From Methylicorpusculum oleiharenae (lineage in GTDB: Bacteria; Pseudomonadota; Gammaproteobacteria; Methylococcales; Methylomonadaceae), in assembly GCF_009828925.2 (NCBI RefSeq), contig NZ_WUTY02000001.1, forward strand, positions 2,386,492-2,450,491: 64,000 bases of DNA. Direction: 5' to 3'. The position numbers were made by a program, and so were the translations under genes. Each line of letters starts with the position of its first letter. Position 1 is the first letter of the stretch. The notes beneath the pieces were generated by a model. It saw only the letters and a program-made list of their open reading frames with translations, did no database searches and was not told where the DNA came from. Below are positions 28,901-37,099 of the stretch, piece by piece.

Positions 28901-31849
28901 CTTGTTAATGAAGAATGGTTGACTTTTGCCGATGGCGGTTACAGGGGGTATTTTGAAACCATTAAAACGCCGATGTACGATAGTACAAACCAGCTGATAG
29001 GCGTAGTTGGTGTTGCACGGGATATTACTGATAGACTGGAAATGCAGTTGGCGCTTAACGAACGTATCAAGGAGCAGAAATGTTTGCATAATGTGTACAG
29101 CATTACTGAAAATGTGGAGCAGGATTTGGATGTGATGCTTCAAGAAGTGGTTGAACTGTTGCCTGAGGGTTGGCGGTATAGCGATATTGCCGGTGCCTGT
29201 ATTGACTGGTGTGGAATGTTTTACACCAGTCCTTTATACAAGGACAGCCCCTATGCCCAGACAGCGGCTATCAAATTCAAGCAGGAACACAAAGGAAGTG
29301 TCACTGTTATTTATACAGAAGAGCCGCCGTTTAAAGTGGATTCCCTGTTTTTACGTGAAGAACGCACTTTGATTGATAGCGTAGCTGACCGTTTGGCAAG
29401 TGTTATAGACAGGCGGCAAACGGCTAGACTGCTTCGGGAGCGCAACGAAATTTTCCGTTCCATCGTCACACAGGCGTCGGTAGGTATTGTGTTGATGGAT
29501 CCGGTTATGGGTCACTTTGTCGAGTTCAATTCGGCAGCTTGCTGGTGCTTAGGGTATACCCGGGAAGATTTCAAGCTTTTAGGTATTAAGGATCTTGTGC
29601 CCGCTTCAGCCAGGTATAGCAGTTCGACCATTCTTGAAACAGGTAATGATAATTTTGAAACTGTTTTGCTGCATGCAGACGGTCGCCTGCGAAACATGAA
29701 TATTAGCAAGCAGATGATTAAACTGCAGAATTGTTACTTTATTGTTGCGATCTGGACGGATATCACTCAGCACAAAGAGCTTGAAAAATCATTGGCGTAT
29801 GAGATGGAGCGCCGTCAGGCACTGATCGATAATTCCAGGGACGGCATCGTCATCATCGATCAGCAACATCGGGTGCGTGAGGCAAATCAGCGTTTTGCCG
29901 ACATGTTGGGGTATACGGTCGAAGAGGTAATCGGTCTTTATACCTGGGATTTCGATACGTGTTTTTCACAAGATCAAATTGAAAATGGCTTTTCCAATCT
30001 GTTGCAGACCCAGACTATTTTTGAAACACAGCATCGTCGTAAAGACGGCATTATTTTCGATGTTGAAGTTAGCGCCAGCGGCACCGTTTGGGATGGCGAA
30101 AATCTGTTAATTTGTATCAGCCGGGATATAACTTCCAGGAAAATAGCCGAGCAGGAACTGAATAACTACCGGGATCATTTGGAGGAGCTGGTGCAAACTC
30201 GAACCGTTGAGTTGGTTGAGGCCAAAAGGCAGGCTGAAGAAGCAAATCGGGCGAAAAGCACGTTTCTGGCCAATATGAGCCATGAAATACGGACGCCGAT
30301 GAATGCTATTCTCGGATTGACGCATTTGCTGCGAAACGCGAGTACCGAACCTCATTCCCGGAACCAATTAGGTAAGGTTGAAGATGCGGCTCAGCATTTA
30401 TTGGCTATCATCAACGATATTCTCGATTTATCAAAAATTGAAGCTGGTCAATTGAGCATTGAGCAGAGCGAGTTTTCACTGCAACGCTTGATGGGTGATG
30501 CTCTAAGTATGATGAGCCAGCGAGCCGCCGAAAAGGGACTGCGGCTGGTTATGGTGACTGATCCAACAGTTCCTGCGGTTTTGATCGGTGATGCGCTTCG
30601 TTTGCGGCAGATGCTAATTAATTTTATCAGTAATGCGGTCAAGTTTTCCGTCTCCGGACAAATTACAGTGACATCCCAGATTATTAACGCAAACGAAGAA
30701 TCGATTATGCTGCGTATTGCTGTCAAAGATCAGGGTATCGGTTTGGCAGATGGTCAAAAGAAAAAACTTTTCAAAGCATTTACCCAGGCTGATGAGTCGA
30801 CTACCCGAAAGTTTGGCGGCACGGGTTTGGGATTGGCGATTACCAAGCGTTTAGCTTTGTTGATGGGGGGTGACGTAGGCGTCGAAAGTCAGCAGGGAAA
30901 AGGCAGTATTTTCTGGTTTTCCGTTGTATTAGGTAAAACCAAGAGTCAGAAAATTCCTGAGCAACTGCCCTCCTGTTCTTGTAAGGAGGGTAACGCGGCT
31001 GAGCAGACTTTGCGCAGTCAATATGCAGGTGTCCGGGTTCTTGTTGCAGAAGATGATCTTGTTAATCAGGAGGTTGCCCGCGAATTACTGGCAGCAGTTG
31101 GCTTACAGGCAGATATTGTCGATAATGGTCTCAAAGCAGTGCAGCAAATGGAAGTGCGGCGTTATGCCCTGGTTTTGATGGATATGAAAATGCCGGTAAT
31201 GGATGGTATGGAAGCAACACGTTTAATTCGTCTGGCATCTGGTAATAATGATGTTCCAATTTTGGCTATGACGGCAAATGCTTTTGACGAAGATAGACGG
31301 CTTTGCTTAAATGCGGGTATGAATGATTTTATTGGCAAACCCGTTGATCCCAATCTGCTTTACCAAGTCCTATTAAAGTGGTTGATGAATGAAAATACTG
31401 GCACAACTAAACTTAACGATGATAAAAAAGATAAGGATGATCAGTCGTTAAAGTCTCTTTTAACGGGTCTTGATGGCGTCAATTTAGATGCCGGACTAAG
31501 CGTCGTCAGAGGCAATCTGGCCAAGTATGCCAAGCTGCTTAAAATGTTTGTAGAAGGGCATGGGCACGATGTCGTTTTAATGAGGCACCATCTGCAAGAA
31601 GGTGAAATGGAAGAGGCCAATCGCTTGTCTCATACGCTGAAGGGCGTTGCTGCAACGCTGGGCCTGGAAGTCATTTACAGCAAAGCCGCAGCCTTGGATC
31701 TGGCTATACATCGCGGCCAGCCAGTGGATGTTATTCTGGCGGAATTGGCTGAAGTCGATCGGGTGTTGAGGCCTTTTTTGCAGTTCGTAACGCCTATAAT
31801 CAATCAAGGCCAAGGTTTGGACGCGCAGCCTTCTTCTGATTCTGACTGA
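25949..31849 (+). CDS. Giant hybrid histidine kinase: 4 CBS, about 8 PAS, GAF-like, HisKA, HATPase, REC, Hpt
   Basis: A 1966-residue soluble phosphorelay kinase. It starts at TTG with AAGGAG seven bases upstream. Order: two CBS pairs (about 9-125 and 130-260; [39 protein letters not shown]), then eight PAS/PAC units ending in DITERK-type motifs (about 280-1100 and 1150-1420), with a GAF-like unit ([20 protein letters not shown]) between PAS 6 and 7. HisKA has His1445 ([12 protein letters not shown]), followed by a full ATPase ([13 protein letters not shown]), a receiver with Asp1745 ([11 protein letters not shown]) and an Hpt domain with His1895 ([12 protein letters not shown]). No membrane helix, so it reads cytoplasmic signals; CBS pairs commonly bind adenine nucleotides and PAS may hold haem or flavin. 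No cognate regulator lies next to it. Single gene. Confidence 0.95.
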   Translation: MKSVYDLTIADIMNGEVYLVSSDCLLGEAARQMADDQVSSIVITNNGKPLGILTERDLLKLAHADRSLLTPINEVMTSPVLTIKTKSSIETALTLFLDRPIRHLVVVDDFDRVAGVVSESDFFRHIGLTLVSQLGDLNGIMDKDLPRILPSAGLDEAIALMLLKQSSYVLVMGDAKMLGILTEREIPAVISAMSAGPLHLIPVGQMMSQPVVTVPSNLAVLDVLKLMQSRLLRHLVVVNDQSEVEGIISRHSLMERIGTTILLAAAQHQKDKLAANRQHIEQRLRLAVEVTHLAFWEIDYVSGRLRFQENCLKILGLEAGQAAKTFDDWLALVHPDDKNNVRSQFNQAMQPDNPLVDVVYRMQSNHSDWLWLHTRSRVVRRDQHGRPELSLCASMDITERKVNELALAESQQRNQRFMELAKEGILTLDAGEQITFANKRISALLGWAEPELMGQTVSRFIQDEDLDDHRRIMTEVKQGLPAEYERRLRDKAGQAVWVKVTTSAITDEHDQFAGCFSMLTDITLQKRTEDQLFRTEALLKMTLDSTDEGILVITRDNKVLIANHRYFELWRIPANLVNTQDYRVLRQHVLGQLSDPDHLDHLGSSLHLDRDVIRDKLYCQDGRIVTRSSKSLVIKDTPCRIISYKDVTPQEYLETALAEREEIYSAIVTHASDGICLIDVDTFRFVEFNDAACHTLGYSREEFSKLSIPDIQGELDAAQVAIKISEIVQAEISVFETIHRNKSGALMNIRANNFLIYLREQPYLVAIWNDVSERTKTEALIHASEIRYRTLFENSADAIAIIQDGLFVECNEKALQLFGCGRGELIGVSPAVFSPQFQPDGSDSARLAQIKIDQTLGGKLNLFEWRHKQLSGAEFDAEIHLNSFSTQGQVFIQAIVRDISERKRNDAALKLSEVRMRTLIETIPDLVWLKDPEGIYMACNRMFEGLLGVSEQEAIGKSDYHFFSQEEADFFRKNDLKAIEANQSLVNEEWLTFADGGYRGYFETIKTPMYDSTNQLIGVVGVARDITDRLEMQLALNERIKEQKCLHNVYSITENVEQDLDVMLQEVVELLPEGWRYSDIAGACIDWCGMFYTSPLYKDSPYAQTAAIKFKQEHKGSVTVIYTEEPPFKVDSLFLREERTLIDSVADRLASVIDRRQTARLLRERNEIFRSIVTQASVGIVLMDPVMGHFVEFNSAACWCLGYTREDFKLLGIKDLVPASARYSSSTILETGNDNFETVLLHADGRLRNMNISKQMIKLQNCYFIVAIWTDITQHKELEKSLAYEMERRQALIDNSRDGIVIIDQQHRVREANQRFADMLGYTVEEVIGLYTWDFDTCFSQDQIENGFSNLLQTQTIFETQHRRKDGIIFDVEVSASGTVWDGENLLICISRDITSRKIAEQELNNYRDHLEELVQTRTVELVEAKRQAEEANRAKSTFLANMSHEIRTPMNAILGLTHLLRNASTEPHSRNQLGKVEDAAQHLLAIINDILDLSKIEAGQLSIEQSEFSLQRLMGDALSMMSQRAAEKGLRLVMVTDPTVPAVLIGDALRLRQMLINFISNAVKFSVSGQITVTSQIINANEESIMLRIAVKDQGIGLADGQKKKLFKAFTQADESTTRKFGGTGLGLAITKRLALLMGGDVGVESQQGKGSIFWFSVVLGKTKSQKIPEQLPSCSCKEGNAAEQTLRSQYAGVRVLVAEDDLVNQEVARELLAAVGLQADIVDNGLKAVQQMEVRRYALVLMDMKMPVMDGMEATRLIRLASGNNDVPILAMTANAFDEDRRLCLNAGMNDFIGKPVDPNLLYQVLLKWLMNENTGTTKLNDDKKDKDDQSLKSLLTGLDGVNLDAGLSVVRGNLAKYAKLLKMFVEGHGHDVVLMRHHLQEGEMEEANRLSHTLKGVAATLGLEVIYSKAAALDLAIHRGQPVDVILAELAEVDRVLRPFLQFVTPIINQGQGLDAQPSSDSD

Positions 31850-32203
31850 GTCGTAAGCTGCATACAAGGCGCTGGATGTTGTTGCCCTTAAGTCGGGTAA
31901 TCAGATTAAAACTTTTGACTTTGAAAAAGCGTTGTTTACCGTAAAAAACTTAAAAATTCAGTGCCCGTCCGGTTAAGCATTTTTGGATAGCTTGATTCTG
32001 CTCCTCATTCCGGCAGGGATTGCCCGATTCCAGTCCCCAGGTATCGATCGACGCTCGCAACCCAACCATAAACGCCATTGCCTTGAAAAGTTGGGTTGGC
32101 TAGCTCCAACCGCAACCTACGCGGTGCGTCACCTTAGTTTTGTTGCTCCGCTGAATAGTTACAAGTCTTGTTTCATTAAATCCTGATTTAAAAGGAGTGC
32201 CTC
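31850..32203. other. 354-bp gap with a palindromic repeat
   Basis: Contains a hairpin CAACCCAAC (32058-32066) with GTTGGGTTG (32090-32098) followed by a further GGTTGGCTAGCTCCAACC-like palindrome, typical of a short interspersed repeat. A 67-codon frame across it is spurious because it translates the palindrome. AAAGGAG for the next gene is at the end. Confidence 0.6.
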
Positions 32204-32467
32204 ATGAATTTCAAGCTTTCAAACAGTATCAATTTCCGGAAATTTCGCGCGAAACCCTTCGATATTGGGATTGCGGTCATTTTTGCGTTGGTTATTTTCA
32301 AGCTTTGGAGCCTTTATGCCAGTGCTAATCTTGATGAAGGGCAATGGGAGCAATTCAAACAAGAACACCAATGCAAACAGTTGGTTAGCGAGACAGGAAC
32401 GCAGCGATTAAGCTGGCAGTGTGATGACGGCCGTGTCTATTATCGCTGGAGACAGCAACGAGAATAA
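32204..32467 (+). CDS. Small single-helix membrane protein, unknown
   Basis: An 87-residue protein with a good ribosome site (AAAGGAG, 8 bp upstream). A basic N-terminus (FRKFRAKPFD) precedes one transmembrane helix (IGIAVIFALVIFKLWSLYA, about residues 22-40) and a C-terminal domain with two cysteines (HQCKQL and SWQCDD) about 22 residues apart, likely a disulfide in the periplasm. No family recognised. Convergent with the YheT-like gene. Confidence 0.65.
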   Translation: MNFKLSNSINFRKFRAKPFDIGIAVIFALVIFKLWSLYASANLDEGQWEQFKQEHQCKQLVSETGTQRLSWQCDDGRVYYRWRQQRE

Positions 32468-32489
32468 AGGATTTCAGATAGCCAATTAA

Positions 32490-33497
32490 TCAGCCGTTTT
32501 CGGACTGTTTGAATTTCTCATCGAAAAAGTTAGGGATCCGTGTCTCCAGCCAAAAGACAGGTCTTAAGGGCAGGCGGCCTGAAACGAAACCGACATGTCC
32601 CCCTTTCGGGGTAAATTCCAATTCGACGGTTGCCGAAACCTCATTCAAAGCCGGCAGCACTTCCTGTGTCATAAAGGGGTCATCCTCAGCCTGAATCAGC
32701 AATACCGGTACGGTAATCGATTTGAGAAACTGGCGTGAGCTGGAGCGCTGGTAATAGTCGTTGACATCCTTGAAGCCATGCAATCTGGCGACAACCCGGT
32801 CATCGTACTGCCAGAATGAACGGATATTCGATAAATCACCCAGCTGCCTGATTCTGTTTAATTCTCCGTGTCGGCCTATACGCTCCAAATGCTGCTCTTT
32901 TTTTGACATGTATTCTTTAAGTTCTTTTAACAGGTTCTTACGGTATAGCCGCGACATGCCTTGGTCCAGTTTGGTTGCACAATGACCCAGCAGCAGCGGG
33001 ACTGACACGGCCACGGCGCCAAACAGATTCAAACTGTCACCTTGTTCGCCCAGCCATTTGAGCAAAACATTCCCGCCCAGAGAGAAGCCGGCAGCGCCCA
33101 GCGGCGTATGAGGTTCGCGTTCACGCAGTGTTTGATATAAAAAATGGATATCTTCAGTCTCGCCCGAATGATAACAGCGGGCGCTGTTGTTGGATTGACC
33201 GCTGCATCCACGAAAGTTGAGTGCAGCACTTCGAAACCCTTTTTTTAACAAAGCGGTTTGCAGGCCTTTGATGTAACCCGACTGTGAACTTCCGGTTAGT
33301 CCATGTAATAGCATGATTAAAGGCTTTGGACCGGTTCCGCAAAAATCCACATCGATAAAGTCATCATCCGGCGTCGTCAGCCGTTCCCGGAAATAGTCCG
33401 GCGGATTGGGTACGCTTCTGAACAATGACGGATAAATGGTTTGCAAATGTTGGTTGTTCAGCCACCAGGCCGGTTTGAAGGTCGATTGAATAGACAT
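32490..33497 (-). CDS. YheT-family alpha/beta hydrolase
   Basis: A 335-residue cytoplasmic hydrolase of the YheT/EMB8 group with predicted carboxylesterase activity. Family features: WWLNNQHLQTIYPSLFR at the start, oxyanion HGLTGSS, the RGCSGQSN loop, nucleophile elbow GFSLGGN, and catalytic ends QAEDDPFM and GGHVGFV. Physiological substrate unknown. A family B element lies between its start and the end of the formate dehydrogenase regulator. Confidence 0.9.
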   Translation of the reverse strand: MSIQSTFKPAWWLNNQHLQTIYPSLFRSVPNPPDYFRERLTTPDDDFIDVDFCGTGPKPLIMLLHGLTGSSQSGYIKGLQTALLKKGFRSAALNFRGCSGQSNNSARCYHSGETEDIHFLYQTLREREPHTPLGAAGFSLGGNVLLKWLGEQGDSLNLFGAVAVSVPLLLGHCATKLDQGMSRLYRKNLLKELKEYMSKKEQHLERIGRHGELNRIRQLGDLSNIRSFWQYDDRVVARLHGFKDVNDYYQRSSSRQFLKSITVPVLLIQAEDDPFMTQEVLPALNEVSATVELEFTPKGGHVGFVSGRLPLRPVFWLETRIPNFFDEKFKQSENG

Positions 33498-33572
33498 GTT
33501 TAGATAAAAGAAATGGGTTTTGGCGCAATTTTAATACGATTGACCTATTGGAAATCAATTAAAAGCGGGCGA

Positions 33573-33708
33573 GTATACCTTTCGCACTTCAAATTTCGGC
33601 AGTGCCTAAGGAGGCACCGGGTTGTTCGGCATAGAGCCTATAGGGATGGTTTTACGGCGTCCTTTGGCGGGCACCCCGGTGCCGAATTTCGATCTACGAT
33701 GGGTATAC
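33573..33708. mobile_element. TA-flanked miniature inverted-repeat element, family B, copy 1
   Basis: 136 bp bounded by GTATACC and GGTATAC. The imperfect terminal inverted repeats extend about 29 bp (ends with AATTTCGGCA / TGCCGAATTT). Internal hairpin GTGCCT-AAGG-AGGCAC and the segment GGATGGTTTTACGGCGTCC. The TATA at both ends fits a TA target duplication as used by IS630/Tc1-type transposases. A second, longer copy in the same orientation is at 41112-41273. Confidence 0.87.
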
Positions 33709-33719
33709 TTACTCTTTAC

Positions 33720-34607
33720 CTAACGTAAATTCAAAACGACTTTACCCGCACCCGATAAATCATAACCGCCCAGTTCCCTGGCTTTTTCTGCAAACGCGGG
33801 AGTACGGGTAAATTCAAGCAGGCGTTGAACCGGAGGTTCGAAATAATCATAACGCCGCATCACCAGATCGAAGCGTTCTTTTGTCAACGGGATAAAATCC
33901 AGATGCAGTTGCATCGCGACTGAGGCTACGGCGATACCGGCATCGGCTTTGCCGCTGGAGATGGTCAGACCTACATCGATTTCGGTTCGGGCGGGTTTGT
34001 CAGCGATTTTGATGTGTGTCTTGTCTATCCCTGATTTTTCAAGCAAATGGTCCAGCAAAATGCGGCTCCCTGCACCGCTTTGTCTATCGATTAAGACCGC
34101 TTTCTTGCTGATCAGATCGTCGAGGGAAGTGAGTTGCAAAGGATTACCCGCTGCGACGACCAGGCCTTGTTCACGCCAAGCCCACTCGATGGCGACCACG
34201 CTGTGATCCGGTAACGCGTTTCTAATGACCGGGACATTGAATTCGCCGCTTTCGGTATCCAGAACATGCATGCCGCAGATCAACGCTTCACTTGACGCAA
34301 AGCGGCTCAGTCCTTCCATGCTGCCGGTTGCCTGCATGGCCATAGGCAGGCTGCTTTCCCGTAAAGCCCATTCCAACAGTGGGTCATGACTGCCCACGAC
34401 AATTTCAGGAACGGTTCTGAATAACGTGTCTTGAGAGACCGACTCGCTGTTTTGCATCAGCCACATATCGATCAAATACCTGGGGAAAAGCCATTTTCCG
34501 GTCACGCGGGTGCAGGGAATTTGTTTTTGAGTAATTAAATCGTAAATCTTGCGTTCTTTTACGCGCAAATATTCGGCAACCTCATGAACGGTCATCATGT
34601 CGGACAA
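33720..34607 (-). CDS. HTH plus periplasmic-binding-protein-like regulator of the formate dehydrogenase locus
   Basis: A 295-residue one-component regulator. Residues 1-60 are an excisionase-type helix-turn-helix (MTVHEVAEYLRVKERKIYDL, TGKWLFPRYLIDMWL); the remainder is a PBP-like domain of the molybdate-binding type (VVGSHDPLLEWAL, DRQSGAGSRILLDHLL, GKADAGIAVASVA). Such proteins commonly control molybdoenzyme genes. The TTG start at 34607 is supported by GAGGT seven bases upstream; ATGs at 34598 and 34595 lack one. It is transcribed away from fdsGBA, so it most likely senses molybdate or a related anion, or formate, and controls that operon. Confidence 0.8.
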   Translation of the reverse strand: MSDMMTVHEVAEYLRVKERKIYDLITQKQIPCTRVTGKWLFPRYLIDMWLMQNSESVSQDTLFRTVPEIVVGSHDPLLEWALRESSLPMAMQATGSMEGLSRFASSEALICGMHVLDTESGEFNVPVIRNALPDHSVVAIEWAWREQGLVVAAGNPLQLTSLDDLISKKAVLIDRQSGAGSRILLDHLLEKSGIDKTHIKIADKPARTEIDVGLTISSGKADAGIAVASVAMQLHLDFIPLTKERFDLVMRRYDYFEPPVQRLLEFTRTPAFAEKARELGGYDLSGAGKVVLNLR

Positions 34608-35053
34608 GGGGCAGACCTCGCTAAAAACATTACTGGGGGCAACAATATAGCGAGCTTATCAGGTCCTCGCAATGCGAGTGTATGGCCGGCTTTTCCGTAA
34701 GGCATTATCAGAAACAGTGATATTAATGTCATAAAAATGTGATTTTTACTAATCAAACTTTGTTCATATAATTAAAAGGCATAAAAAATAAGGAATAAAT
34801 CAATTTAATGAGTCATTCTACAGTTTGTTTAAATAGGTTTAATTATGTGTTTTTTACAAAAGAGTATTCTCATGATATTCTCGAGAGTAGAGCTAAATTG
34901 GCCTGCTTTCCTTAACATAAGGATTTACTACGCCTGTCAGATTTAAAAAAAACGTCGGTTTAGTGACTGCCGGCTCTATTCCAAGTGACTTTTAATTACC
35001 CGGCCCCGATCCGTCAGTGTCTGAGCCGATCCGGATCGCATAGCGAGATAAAT
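34608..35053. promoter_or_regulatory. Control region between the regulator and fdsG
   Basis: 446 bp, AT-rich. Contains TATTCTC twice at 34865-34871 and 34876-34882, eleven bases (one helical turn) apart; the second copy continues as the near-palindrome TATTCTC-GAGAGTA (34876-34889), a candidate operator for the adjacent regulator. A short CTCGC-AAT-GCGAG hairpin lies near 34664-34676. I see no convincing sigma-54 site. Confidence 0.45.
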
Positions 35054-35524
35054 ATGACTGAAACCGCTTCGATGCAAACGACATTGCAAGATATCACTAC
35101 CCGCCTCAAGGATAAGCCCGGCGCTTTGCTGCCCATCCTGCATGAGATTCAAAATGCATTTGGCTATATACCCAAAGACAGCATTACTGTTATCGCCTCA
35201 GAACTGAACTTGTCACGCGCGGAAGTGCATGGTGTGATCAGTTTTTATCACTATTTCAGGGAGTCGGCTCCGGGTCATCATACGATTCATTTATGCCGTG
35301 CAGAATCCTGTCAGGCTATGGGCAGTAAGCAGTTGGAAGCGCATGTCAAAAACCGGCTGGGTATTGATTTTCACGAAACGACTCCGGACGGCAAGTTCTC
35401 TTTGGAACCGGTTTATTGCCTAGGGCTTTGTTCCTGTTCACCGGCGATGCAGATTGACTCGGAGGTTTTCGGGCGGGTTTCTCCGGAAACCTTTGATCGT
35501 TCGCTAGCCAAGATAGGAGCTTAA
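35054..35524 (+). CDS. fdsG: NAD-dependent formate dehydrogenase gamma subunit FdsG
   Basis: NuoE-like subunit (156 residues) carrying a [2Fe-2S] cluster in the soluble molybdenum formate dehydrogenase that oxidises formate to CO2 with NAD+. Cluster cysteines are visible as CRAESC and [10 protein letters not shown] choose ATG 35054 (GAGAT seven bases upstream); a GTG at 34985 would add 23 unrelated residues. First gene of fdsG-fdsB-fdsA-fdhD-fdsD, two bases ahead of fdsB. Confidence 0.95.
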   Translation: MTETASMQTTLQDITTRLKDKPGALLPILHEIQNAFGYIPKDSITVIASELNLSRAEVHGVISFYHYFRESAPGHHTIHLCRAESCQAMGSKQLEAHVKNRLGIDFHETTPDGKFSLEPVYCLGLCSCSPAMQIDSEVFGRVSPETFDRSLAKIGA

Positions 35525-35526
35525 TC

Positions 35527-37080
35527 ATGACGGTCACTGTTTATATCTCTTGTGATTCAGGCGCACTAGCGTTGGGCGCGGAACGAATTGCCCAGTCAGT
35601 CAGTCGGGAAGCGCAACAGCGCGGTATCGATATCCGCTTGATTCGTAATGGCTCAAGAGGCCTGTTCTGGCTGGAACCTTTAGTGGAAGTGCAGACTGAT
35701 CAGGGCCGAATCGCTTATGGACCGGTGCAGGGCCATGATGTCTCCGGATTATTCGATTCAGGATTTCTGAACGGCAGTCCGCACTCCTTATTTTTGGGTT
35801 TAACAGAAGAGCTGCCGTTTTTCAAAAAACAGCAACGCCTGACTTTTGCCAGGGTCGGGCTAACCGATCCGGTCAGTCTGGAAGATTATCTGGCGCATGA
35901 CGGCTACCGCGGTCTCCATAATGCGCTGACCATCAGCGGTGCAGACATTGTCAGGCAGGTGACCGATTCCGGCTTGCGAGGCCGTGGCGGCGCAGCATTT
36001 CCCACCGGGATCAAATGGAATACGGTGTTGAATGCCGAGGCGGATCAAAAATACATTATCTGCAATGCGGATGAAGGTGATTCGGGGACTTTTTCCGATC
36101 GCATGGTGATGGAAGGTGATCCGTTTGTGCTGATTGAGGGGATGACCATCGCCGGTATTGCGGTAGGAGCGACGCAAGGCTATATCTATTTACGCGTTGA
36201 ATATCCGCATGCTCATAAAGCGCTGACTACGGCAATCGCCAAGGCATATGCGGCAGGCTATCTGGGTCAAAACATCCTGGGTAGCGGCAAAACTTTCGAT
36301 TTGGAAGTCCGCCTGGGTGCCGGCGCTTATGTCTGTGGTGAAGAAACTTCGCTAATGGAAAGCCTGGAAGGCAAACGCGGATTGGTCAGGTTTAAGCCGC
36401 CACTGCCCGCAATCAGCGGATTATTCGGTAAACCGACTATCGTCAACAATGTCATTTCTCTGGCTTCAGTTCCAATTATTCTCGACAAGGGCGGTGAATT
36501 TTACCGCGATTTCGGTATGGGCCGTTCGCGTGGAACCCTACCGGTACAACTGGCCGGTAATATCAAATATCCGGGCTTGGTTGAACTGGCATTCGGTTTG
36601 ACCTTACGTGAATTGCTTTATGACTTCGGCGGCGGTTCAGCCAACGGAAAACCGATCAAGGCGGTGCAGGTTGGCGGTCCTTTGGGAGCCTATTTACCTG
36701 AATCACAATTCGATATACCCCTGGATTATGAAGCGTTTGCCGCAATTTGGGCCGTTGTCGGGCATGGCGGCATCGTGGTTTTCGATGACACCGTCGATAT
36801 GGCGGAAATGGCCCGTTATAGTATGGAGTTTTGCGCCATAGAATCGTGTGGCAAATGCACACCCTGCCGGATAGGCTCGACGCGCGGCATGGAAGTACTG
36901 GATGACATTATCAATGGCCGCGAACTCAATAAAAACATTCCGTTACTGCGCGATTTGTGCGACACCCTTCTCAATGGCTCCCTGTGCGCCCTGGGCGGAA
37001 TGACGCCTTATCCTGTTTTAAGTGCCTTAAACCATTTTCCGCTCGATTTCGGACTGACCGATCAAGCTGACGCGGCTTAA
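35527..37080 (+). CDS. fdsB: NAD-dependent formate dehydrogenase beta subunit FdsB
   Basis: Diaphorase subunit (517 residues) with the NuoF fold: N-terminal thioredoxin-like domain, FMN-binding GRGGAAFPTGIKW, NADH-binding CNADEGDSGTFSDR, CGEETSLMES, and the [4Fe-4S] cysteines ESCGKCTPCRIG with a later Cys in LCALGG. It passes electrons from FdsA clusters to NAD+. AGGAG upstream of the ATG; 19 bp before fdsA. Confidence 0.97.
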   Translation: MTVTVYISCDSGALALGAERIAQSVSREAQQRGIDIRLIRNGSRGLFWLEPLVEVQTDQGRIAYGPVQGHDVSGLFDSGFLNGSPHSLFLGLTEELPFFKKQQRLTFARVGLTDPVSLEDYLAHDGYRGLHNALTISGADIVRQVTDSGLRGRGGAAFPTGIKWNTVLNAEADQKYIICNADEGDSGTFSDRMVMEGDPFVLIEGMTIAGIAVGATQGYIYLRVEYPHAHKALTTAIAKAYAAGYLGQNILGSGKTFDLEVRLGAGAYVCGEETSLMESLEGKRGLVRFKPPLPAISGLFGKPTIVNNVISLASVPIILDKGGEFYRDFGMGRSRGTLPVQLAGNIKYPGLVELAFGLTLRELLYDFGGGSANGKPIKAVQVGGPLGAYLPESQFDIPLDYEAFAAIWAVVGHGGIVVFDDTVDMAEMARYSMEFCAIESCGKCTPCRIGSTRGMEVLDDIINGRELNKNIPLLRDLCDTLLNGSLCALGGMTPYPVLSALNHFPLDFGLTDQADAA

Positions 37081-37099
37081 ACTTTCCTGAGGAAATACT

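Noticed and set aside
31983-32186. 67-codon plus-strand frame
   Set aside because: Lies across a palindromic repeat with no ribosome site, and its translation mirrors the repeat.
34890-34912. TTGGCCTGCTTTCCTTA as a sigma-54 promoter for fdsG
   Set aside because: The -12 half (TTGC) is absent at the required ten-base spacing.
34985-35053. GTG start for fdsG
   Set aside because: The additional residues are not FdsG-like, and ATG 35054 has a ribosome site.
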